Below, in pieces: positions 50,375-57,374 of a DNA stretch of 64,000 bases. Location of the stretch: contig NZ_AUEK01000007.1 of assembly GCF_000425945.1 (NCBI RefSeq), positions 310,001-374,000 of the forward strand. The letters run 5' to 3'. Origin of the DNA: Candidatus Solirubrobacter pratensis. GTDB taxonomy: Bacteria > Actinomycetota > Thermoleophilia > Solirubrobacterales > Solirubrobacteraceae. The stretch's first letter is position 1. Every line of letters begins with the position of its first letter. The position numbers were made by a program, and so were the translations under genes. Under the pieces are notes generated by a model, which did not search any database, was not told the DNA's origin, and was given only the letters and a program-made list of their open reading frames with translations.

Positions 50375-52813
50375 TTAGAAGCCGAAGAGAGTTCCCTTCA
50401 AGGGGTCGGAGTCATCTGTGTGTGTGCTTGCCACACGCGGCTCAGAGGGGCGGCCGAGGACCGGCAGCTTCTTTGCCTGCTTGACTACGGACGGGGCTGC
50501 CTTCGCAAGGCCCGCAGTCCGTACGCGCTCCGCGTATGCAAGCTCTGCCGCTACGCGCTCGTCGCTGAACTCACCTAGCTCCGTGAGGCGGGCGAACTTC
50601 TGCGCCTTAGCGAGAAGGCCCGACTCGATCTCCAGGTCAACGAGCTTGAGCGCGTTGACCACCTTGGAGGTGAACGGGGTGGCTACTACGTTGGTGACGG
50701 GGTCCTGCTGCTTGGTGACACCGTTACCGTCCGTGCCGGTCCACTGCGTGGTCGGGCCGGAGTTGTTGGACGGAGAGGTCGTCGGCTCCAGGACGTTGAC
50801 GCGGTCACCGAACTGCTCGGCTACCGGCTTGACGCCCTGTACTGCCTTGCCGCCGGACAGACCGTTGTCATCGGCCGGGAACGCGCCGGAGTCGTGTGAC
50901 TTCTTCACACCCTCATCAGAGGAGGGGAAAACGTCGCCGCCGACCGGGCTCTCCTGCTTGGTCACACCATTACCATCGGTGCCGCTCCACGTGTCGGTGG
51001 GCGTACCCTGGATGTTCTTGGAGTGTTCGTCGCCGTGGTCGACGTGATCGGTCTTGTCGGCCGACACATCCTCCACGCCGGTTCCACCCTTGGCGTCTAC
51101 CGCTACCTGCGCGTCGGCCTTGGATGCTTCCTCGTTGGTTGCCTCCATCACACCGCCGACACCCGTGGTGTCAGTGCGCACGTCGGGCGCGGAGACGGTA
51201 GTGGCGCTGTCTGCTACCTTGTCCATGTTCTGTTCCTTGTCGCGCCCGACCGAGGCGAGCATGTCGCCAGCGGTGCGGACCTTTGATGTGACAGGCGCGT
51301 GCTCGTCCTTGATGACGTTCTCCCTCGGCTCGTTAGTCGAGGGCGCGCTGCCAGGGGTGACCGGACGCTCAATCGAGTTGATGCGTCCTGCAATTCGGGG
51401 TGTGCTTACGACCGTCCACTGCATGTCACCCTTTACAGAGGACAGCGGCATGGGCTTTTCAGGCTGCGGCACGTTTCGGAGCAACGCCGGGTCGAGCGCG
51501 GGGTCATCGACTCGGCGCTCCGGACTGCCGTCCGGCCCTGCGTCGATCGGCGCCTGGTCCATCTCCCGCGCCTTCTGAAGATCGGGGTTGTTGAAGTGCT
51601 CCGGCGGCTCGACGTGACCGCACAGGGTGCAGACGCCGTCCTCCATGTCGGATCCGCACACGTCGCATGTCTTGACCTGGCGCAGCGTGTTGATCTGCTC
51701 CGGCGCCCGGAGGAGGTCATCCTGCGGGGGCGGGTTGTCTGCGGTGCGGGTTGAGCCCTGATAGCGCCGGTCCGGAGCCACCCCGTTCGGGAATCCGGCG
51801 TTCATCACCTCGTGGGCGTGGTCCTGTCCCATGTTGAAGGGGACCAGCGAGGGCTGAGTGAATGTGCCGTCGTCTCCGGCGGGGATGCCACGCGTGATCG
51901 GTAGCTGGCCGACGTGACCGATTCCTCCGCAGGTGTCGCACGCGGTGGGTCCTGCACCGCGTGTGGAGCAGTCCGGGCACGGCAGCGGAACGCTGTTTGC
52001 CTCGTGGTGCACGCTCGCGCGTACCTCGCGTAGCAGTGCCGTCTCGTCAGCCGGGTCAAACACCGCGCTGATCTCGAAGAACTTGATGCCGAAACAGTCT
52101 TCATAAGACTTGGCCGTCTTACGGTTACCGTGCTCGTCCTTGTAGTTGTGGAGAGCACCCTTCATGCGAATGTGCGCGCAGAAGTCCTGGGGTGACGTGG
52201 CGCTGTTCTTGCAGATGTTGCAGACCGAGCGCTCTACGTCACAGCCCATCGAGAAGCCGTCGATGCCCTTCGCGGGGTCGTTCGAGCCTTCGATGATCGC
52301 CTGCGCGAGCTTGGGGAAGGACTTGGCATCAACCTCTAGGAGAAGCTCGATCCACGTCGGCGGCATGTGGTTATCCGGCGCCGATGCGTAGTAGGGGTCA
52401 TGCTCTGCCGCCGTGCGGTGATCCTCGACATGGAGCTTGGCGTCTACGATGACGCCACGTGCACGTGACGGATCAGAGTTGTGATGGTCTACGAAGATCG
52501 GCTTGCCGAGGAAGGTGGAGAACCCGTACTCGGCGCCCTTGCTGGCCTCCACTGTGAAGCCCCGGCCCTCGGAAGACTGGTGCTTGCGGAACACGTCCTC
52601 GCCACCGGCAAGCTCGACCGAGGGCCAGCCGTCGTGGTTCTTATTGACGCGCGAGGAGATGGCGCGGATGCGGGCGTAGAGGTACCCGTCTTCGGTGCGG
52701 AAGTCCTCGAAGTCTGCGAGCTTGGAGAGAGAGGCCGTCTTCACGCGCTCCTTGGACCCCTTCAGGTCTAGTACCTGGGAGCACTCGAATGATGCGAACT
52801 TAGTGAAGGCCAT
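50375..52813 (-). CDS. Fused prohead protease/scaffold-like protein with zinc ribbons
   Basis: An 812-residue protein. The N-terminal 250 residues (NHDGWPSVELAG near 60, FLGKPIFVDHHNSDPSRARG near 105, WIELLLEVDAKSF) resemble prohead core proteases of large myophages, including the conserved GKPIFVDH. Then follow zinc-ribbon-like pairs: CNICKNSAT near 195, CPDC/CDTC near 275-295, and CDVC/CTLC near 385-400. The C-terminal half is acidic, low-complexity and helix-poor, as expected of a scaffold. A repeat TGTDGNGVTKQ occurs twice. It probably guides head assembly and is itself cut. Confidence 0.65.
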   Translation of the reverse strand: MAFTKFASFECSQVLDLKGSKERVKTASLSKLADFEDFRTEDGYLYARIRAISSRVNKNHDGWPSVELAGGEDVFRKHQSSEGRGFTVEASKGAEYGFSTFLGKPIFVDHHNSDPSRARGVIVDAKLHVEDHRTAAEHDPYYASAPDNHMPPTWIELLLEVDAKSFPKLAQAIIEGSNDPAKGIDGFSMGCDVERSVCNICKNSATSPQDFCAHIRMKGALHNYKDEHGNRKTAKSYEDCFGIKFFEISAVFDPADETALLREVRASVHHEANSVPLPCPDCSTRGAGPTACDTCGGIGHVGQLPITRGIPAGDDGTFTQPSLVPFNMGQDHAHEVMNAGFPNGVAPDRRYQGSTRTADNPPPQDDLLRAPEQINTLRQVKTCDVCGSDMEDGVCTLCGHVEPPEHFNNPDLQKAREMDQAPIDAGPDGSPERRVDDPALDPALLRNVPQPEKPMPLSSVKGDMQWTVVSTPRIAGRINSIERPVTPGSAPSTNEPRENVIKDEHAPVTSKVRTAGDMLASVGRDKEQNMDKVADSATTVSAPDVRTDTTGVGGVMEATNEEASKADAQVAVDAKGGTGVEDVSADKTDHVDHGDEHSKNIQGTPTDTWSGTDGNGVTKQESPVGGDVFPSSDEGVKKSHDSGAFPADDNGLSGGKAVQGVKPVAEQFGDRVNVLEPTTSPSNNSGPTTQWTGTDGNGVTKQQDPVTNVVATPFTSKVVNALKLVDLEIESGLLAKAQKFARLTELGEFSDERVAAELAYAERVRTAGLAKAAPSVVKQAKKLPVLGRPSEPRVASTHTDDSDPLKGTLFGF

Positions 52814-52821
52814 GTCGAAAG

Positions 52822-53013
52822 TTACTCGTCCGACCCGGGGTTACTAATAGCCTCGCGGATGGTCTTCTCGCTGTCGTAGGTGAGATACTTCAGCGTGGAC
52901 TTCATACCGCGCTCCTGCACTTCGGGGAGACCCCACGACTCAATGAGCCCGCAGAGCCTCCCTCGAAGCCGGTTCAACTCGACCTCGACAACCTTCTCGG
53001 CTGTCTGGGGCAT
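52822..53013 (-). CDS. Small helical hypothetical protein
   Basis: A 63-residue helical protein (VVEVELNRLRGRLCGLIESW) in the head module. It starts at ATG 53013 overlapping the previous stop and ends 9 bases before the protease-like gene. No motif is recognised; small coiled-coil-like head proteins act as connector or scaffold parts in other phages. Confidence 0.55.
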   Translation of the reverse strand: MPQTAEKVVEVELNRLRGRLCGLIESWGLPEVQERGMKSTLKYLTYDSEKTIREAISNPGSDE

Positions 53014-53759
53014 TAGTGGAGAGAGAGGAGTGCCTTGTAGGTGCTGCTCTGGTTGTCAAACCGAAGCTGCTTGACCGTGTAACCATGCGACGCGAACTGG
53101 CGGTTCAGGTCTGCCTCGGCCTGGGAGGGAGACATGTACTGCGGGTTCAGGCGAGCGGACTCGACCGTGATCGTGGCGGTCTTCTGCACGCTGCTGAATG
53201 CCGGAGCCCCAATCGGCGTCTGTGTGGGTAGAACCTCCCCAGGCTTGAGCTTGGTCGGCTTCTTCAGCGGCGGTGCGTCTGCGCCTGCGCCCATGTCGGG
53301 ACCCGGAGGGGGAGCGGGGGCAGGCTCATCGCCGGGCGCGAGCATGTCCATACCGCCGCCAACGCCGAGCGCCTGAGCGATCTCGTGCAGCAGGTGAAGA
53401 ATCTGGTGCTCGGCCGCGTCGCCCTTACCCTTGTCGTCGCCGCCCTTGTCGTCGCCCGGTAGCGACGGGGGACCATCGGTCGGGTCGCCTTCGGGTGCAT
53501 CGTCGGAAGGAGCGTCACCTTCGGGTCCGCTCGGGGGACCGCCGGGACCATCGCCTGCGTCCTCCGGAGCGTCGGGAGCTTCCTCCTTCGGCGGCGGGAA
53601 CTCAGCAACGCGCCGCTGGATCTGTGCGACCCAGGCGTCACCCTTGCGCTTGATCGACGCTACGCGAACGTCACCATATGCGTCGTACAGTCCAGCGAGA
53701 GCCTCTTCCTGAGAGATGCCCGGCTTCCTGCACACGACTGTCTTAGATGTGTACTCCAT
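53013..53759 (-). CDS. Acidic Pro/Gly-rich head-module protein
   Basis: A 248-residue protein. A small N-terminal alpha/beta domain (residues 1-52) and a C-terminal domain (SPSQAEADLNRQFASHGYTV, residues 195-248) flank a long acidic Pro/Gly/Asp linker (residues 55-190) with KGGDDKGKGD and PAPAPPPGPD runs. Such a disordered, acidic centre suits internal scaffolding or DNA-mimicking proteins. Function unproven. The stop overlaps the 63-residue gene. Confidence 0.55.
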   Translation of the reverse strand: MEYTSKTVVCRKPGISQEEALAGLYDAYGDVRVASIKRKGDAWVAQIQRRVAEFPPPKEEAPDAPEDAGDGPGGPPSGPEGDAPSDDAPEGDPTDGPPSLPGDDKGGDDKGKGDAAEHQILHLLHEIAQALGVGGGMDMLAPGDEPAPAPPPGPDMGAGADAPPLKKPTKLKPGEVLPTQTPIGAPAFSSVQKTATITVESARLNPQYMSPSQAEADLNRQFASHGYTVKQLRFDNQSSTYKALLSLH

Positions 53760-53799
53760 GTCGTTTCTTACCTCGTAGGGGTGTCAGGTGAATAGAGCC

Positions 53800-56604
53800 T
53801 CACCACAGGAAGCTGTCGGCATCGACAACCGTCTTGAGGGGAGCGCGAGACTCATAGTGGGTGTTGGACAGGTCCAGCTTGTCCGCATTACGGGCGGCGC
53901 CTTCCTCGTCAATTAGCTCTCGCTGGGCTGACGGCGGGAAGTGAGCCCCGGCGGTACGAAGGTCTGCCTCGGGCACCTCTTCACCCGGCGCCGGGTCTAC
54001 GGCAGCGCGTGTGAGGAGGTGCTGCACGGCCGCCTGACGCTCGCGTGACAACGGCTGACCGGTCTCGGCGTCAACGGTCGGGATGGAGGAGAAGTGCTCC
54101 GGCTGGTCTGGGCCTACCTCGGGCGTGCCATGTAGGTCGTCGGTAGGGATTACCTTGTAGTCGCCCTCGCGCATCTGCATGACTGTCATCGGGTTGATGA
54201 CGAGTTCGTGCACCATCTGACCGCGCTTCTGGTACTTGTTGATGGCCATGACCGGCCCTCGGTACACGTCGTTCTGACCTGTGAAGGCGTTGCGGTACGG
54301 CACCTCGACATAGATCGGCTTGGTCCCGGGCTTTTGGGTCTTGTCGTTGTACGACTCACCCGGACCGCCCCACTCGGACTCGTAACCGTCGCCTTCGGCA
54401 GCGTGGTGGCGAGCCATGAGGTTGAAGTTGTGACCCGGGTCCATGTTCGACATGCCGCCGTTCTGCACGCCGGTCGCAGGTTCATCCTCGGGTCGTCCTA
54501 CAGGTCCCTGCGAGTCAAGCTCGGGCTGTGCGGCCGTGTCCGCGCGCGGGTCGGTGAGCGTGTAGCCCATCGTGTCCCACTCCTCGCGGGAGATGTTCTT
54601 CGTGAAGCCCATCTGGAACTCACCCGTGAAGGCAAGCTCGATCGAGTCCGGCAGGATCCGCTGGACGGTCACGATGTCGGGAATCTCGACGCCCGGCGTG
54701 TGTAGCTCGTACTGCTGGCCGTCCTGGACGGGCGTACCGTCCTCCGTCTGCCACTGGTGCGAGGAATCCTGCTCCTCAGAGACGTCGCGCTGGTGCTCCT
54801 GGTCGGCGGCGTCAACGCCCTCCTGGGCGCCGTCGTCTCCGTGGCCTGTGACCCGCCAGGAAGCCACGCTGGGGGGACGCGAGACGTTGGCCGGGGCGAA
54901 CTGCTGCATCGCCGGGTTCATGGGCGTAGCGGCGTTCTGGTTGCCCTGCGGCGCTCCGGCCGCCGGATAGCCCGGGGCCGGGACGGCTGCGCCCGCCGCC
55001 GGAGAGCGCTCGCAACCGGCGCACGAGCCGTCCTGCTGAAGCGGACCCATGCAGTTCTGGCACTGGCCGAAGCCGATGTTCGAGGTCGCGTAGCCCGCCA
55101 TCACTCCTGCGGCGCCCTGGCCCTGCGGGATCGACATCCCCGGCACCGGCATCGTGTCGCCGGGAGGTGCGTCCTCCTGCGTCGGCTGCGGCTGCCGTGT
55201 GATGTCCTGCGGGGGCGTGTCGACCCGGTTGGCGACCTCGCCCATCTCGTCGGCGTACTGCTCGGGCGCGAGGAGGACGTTCGGGACCTCGTCTACGCGG
55301 CCCTGGTCAATCAGTAGCTGCTGGACGGCGGCGATCTGCTCGGGGTTATGCGGACCCTGTGTGCCTGCCATCACCTGGCCCTGACCGGCGTCGGCATACC
55401 CGCACTGCGCGCATGCCTTGCCGGGCTCGACGGTACCGCCGCACATCGCGCAATTGGTCGGGCTGAACGGGTTGGAGCCCTGCGGCTGCGGGACTTGCTG
55501 CGGGGCGCCAGGCGCCGGACCGCTGAGACCTCCCCACGGCAGCCACGACGACTTGCGGTGGTGCTGGATGAGTTCGGCCGCCGCACCGTGGTCGTGCGGG
55601 GCGTCCATGTGACCTTCAGAGGTGAGGAGGTCGGCCAGCGCCTGAATGATCGGGTGCTCGCTACCGGCCTCCGGAGACTCGGCGTAGTGCACCACGAGCG
55701 GGAGCATCATCTGAAGCGACTGGAGGCCCGGCGTCATCGCATCCGGGTTGACGGAGAGTTCGAGGTCGTGCGCGCCCGGTTCCTGGCCCGTGATCGAGCC
55801 GCCGCCGCCCTCGTCTACGGAGACATCCTTCTGGAAGTCCTTGTTGTCCCCGTCGTCCTTCTGCTTGGGGTCGGCATCATCGTCCTCGCCCTCGCCGGTC
55901 GGCGGGCGATCGTCGGATGTGTCCGTGCCCTTGTCGTCGTCTTCGTCTAGGGCGGCACGCTTGGTGCCGTCCATGATCTCCTCAGCTTCCTCGTTGGGGA
56001 TGCCCGGGGGAGCGACCTCTTCCACCTCGAAGTCCCAGGGCATCTGCACGTCCTGGTTACTCGTGGCACTGAACTGCTGCTTGACCGACGCGAAGCTCTC
56101 GTCGCGCTTCATGCGCGGAGCGAAGCCGCCGTCCGTCTGCCCGATGACGCCTTCCTGGAGCGGGTTACCGCCCTGGTCGGACTCGTAGCCCGGACCCGCC
56201 ATGTCGCGCAGGCCACCGTCGCCGTGCGTGGGGGAGGGCTGGTCGGGCTCCGGACGCACGTTGCCGCCGCACTCGGGGCAACCGCCCTCCACGAGCAGCG
56301 GCGTGTTCTGTCCGGGGTAATAGAAGCTGTGACCGCAGTCCTCGCAGCCGAGGTTCGACGTGCGTGAGGCAATGGCCTCAAACGGACGCTCCTCGGGCAC
56401 GGCGCCGGACTCGGGACCGGCGTTGCCGCCACCTCCACCGCCCGTGAGGCCGTTGCCGAGCGCTGAGCCCATGAGGCTCGGCACGGCACGCCGGAGCAGC
56501 CCTGCGCCCAGTCCAGCGGCTGTTCCGGCTTCACCGGCTGCCGCTGCGCCACCGCCGATACCCACCGCCTCAGCGAGCGGCGCGAGCAGGCCGAGGGCGG
56601 CCAT
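53800..56604 (-). CDS. Large acidic protein with multiple zinc ribbons
   Basis: A 934-residue head-module protein. The N-terminus is Ala/Gly-rich. Several Cys pairs give zinc-ribbon-like sites: CEDC ... CPEC near residues 86-110, CAMC ... CAQC near 385-400 and CQNC ... CAGC near 510-525. Between them lie long acidic, Asp/Gly/Pro-rich segments (EDDDKGTDTSDD, GEGEDDDADPKQKDD). The C-terminal 300 residues look more ordered (YVEVPYRNAFTGQNDVYRGP). The zinc-ribbon style is shared with the 812-residue protein, suggesting common origin. A scaffold or internal head role is inferred; the protein is not a recognised family. Confidence 0.55.
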   Translation of the reverse strand: MAALGLLAPLAEAVGIGGGAAAAGEAGTAAGLGAGLLRRAVPSLMGSALGNGLTGGGGGGNAGPESGAVPEERPFEAIASRTSNLGCEDCGHSFYYPGQNTPLLVEGGCPECGGNVRPEPDQPSPTHGDGGLRDMAGPGYESDQGGNPLQEGVIGQTDGGFAPRMKRDESFASVKQQFSATSNQDVQMPWDFEVEEVAPPGIPNEEAEEIMDGTKRAALDEDDDKGTDTSDDRPPTGEGEDDDADPKQKDDGDNKDFQKDVSVDEGGGGSITGQEPGAHDLELSVNPDAMTPGLQSLQMMLPLVVHYAESPEAGSEHPIIQALADLLTSEGHMDAPHDHGAAAELIQHHRKSSWLPWGGLSGPAPGAPQQVPQPQGSNPFSPTNCAMCGGTVEPGKACAQCGYADAGQGQVMAGTQGPHNPEQIAAVQQLLIDQGRVDEVPNVLLAPEQYADEMGEVANRVDTPPQDITRQPQPTQEDAPPGDTMPVPGMSIPQGQGAAGVMAGYATSNIGFGQCQNCMGPLQQDGSCAGCERSPAAGAAVPAPGYPAAGAPQGNQNAATPMNPAMQQFAPANVSRPPSVASWRVTGHGDDGAQEGVDAADQEHQRDVSEEQDSSHQWQTEDGTPVQDGQQYELHTPGVEIPDIVTVQRILPDSIELAFTGEFQMGFTKNISREEWDTMGYTLTDPRADTAAQPELDSQGPVGRPEDEPATGVQNGGMSNMDPGHNFNLMARHHAAEGDGYESEWGGPGESYNDKTQKPGTKPIYVEVPYRNAFTGQNDVYRGPVMAINKYQKRGQMVHELVINPMTVMQMREGDYKVIPTDDLHGTPEVGPDQPEHFSSIPTVDAETGQPLSRERQAAVQHLLTRAAVDPAPGEEVPEADLRTAGAHFPPSAQRELIDEEGAARNADKLDLSNTHYESRAPLKTVVDADSFLW

Positions 56605-56933
56605 CAGGAGTCACCCGCTGCGGTGGTCTTCGCGTCCACGCGGAACGTGCCCTGCGCGCTCGCGCCGTTGACGTAGCGCAGTCGCCACTTCGGGGCGACG
56701 AGCGCCTGCGAGAACGGTGTCGGGGTGCTCGCGACGACGGCTACGGTGGCAATGGCAGTCCAGGTCGAGACGAGGCCGGTGGCATCGTCGGGATAGCCCT
56801 GCTCGATGTTCAGGGTGCCCGCCTGGTCGGCCAGCACCGCACCGACAACGGTGTCGTCGCGGTTGCTCATCATCGCCGGAGACGTGTATGTGGCATTGCT
56901 GCCGAGTGCGGTCCTTGTGCCTACGTAGCTCAT
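56604..56933 (-). CDS. Small virion protein, beta-rich
   Basis: A 109-residue beta-rich protein (GTRTALGSNATYTSPAMMSN ... KWRLRYVNGASAQGTFRVDA) typical of decoration/fibre accessory proteins. The ATG at 56933 lies 18 bases after the stop of the next gene. It overlaps the 934-residue gene start by 1 base. The function is not recognised; the strand-rich pattern fits a capsid or fibre accessory domain. Confidence 0.55.
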   Translation of the reverse strand: MSYVGTRTALGSNATYTSPAMMSNRDDTVVGAVLADQAGTLNIEQGYPDDATGLVSTWTAIATVAVVASTPTPFSQALVAPKWRLRYVNGASAQGTFRVDAKTTAAGDS

Positions 56934-56951
56934 CGTGGATTACCTCAGTGC

Positions 56952-57338
56952 TTAGTCGAGAGAGACAGTGAGGTTCGCGGACAGCACCTTGAAGATTTCT
57001 CCTGTGGCGATGGTCTTGGCAGCGGTGAGCGGGCCGTACCACAGCATGTTCGTGCCGCCGTTGTCCCAGATACCGATGCCGGTGATCGTGCCCCAGTCGG
57101 CCGTCGCGCTCGGGAAGGTGATGTCTGCCGAGTTCGATACGGTGCCGCTCGTCACGGCTCCCCAGGTGATGCTCTGGCGGACGTATGAGCCGCCGCTTAC
57201 CTCGGTGCCGCCGCCTGCCTCACCCGGAGTAACGGTGTAGAGCGCGAGCTTGGTGGCGCCCGGCGTGTAGGCCGGGGTGAGATTCAGGAGCCACTTGAGT
57301 AGCTCGGTCTCGGTGAAGTTCGTAAGATTGTTGGCCAT
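56952..57338 (-). CDS. Virion protein, second member of the 41096-type family
   Basis: A 128-residue protein with TPGATKLALYTVTPGEAGGG, TEVSGGSYVRQSITWGAVTS, FPSATADWGTITGIGIWDNG and a final GEIFKVLSANLTVSLD. This is the widely distributed phage structural family to which the 136-residue protein at 41096 also belongs. Two diverged copies in head and tail modules suggest related roles at different virion positions. Upstream, a hairpin at 57339-57374 separates it from the 996-residue gene. Confidence 0.75.
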   Translation of the reverse strand: MANNLTNFTETELLKWLLNLTPAYTPGATKLALYTVTPGEAGGGTEVSGGSYVRQSITWGAVTSGTVSNSADITFPSATADWGTITGIGIWDNGGTNMLWYGPLTAAKTIATGEIFKVLSANLTVSLD

Positions 57339-57374
57339 AGTCTCTCCCCCCTTACACAGAGGGAAGGAGAGACT
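57339..57374 (-). other. Stem-loop between two head genes
   Basis: AGTCTCTCC (57339-57347) pairs with GGAGAGACT (57366-57374), with CCC/GGG extending the stem past a one-base bulge. The stem begins at the base next to the start codon at 57338 and its other arm touches the stop of the 996-residue gene. It has no T-run and may regulate or process the mRNA. Confidence 0.5.
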
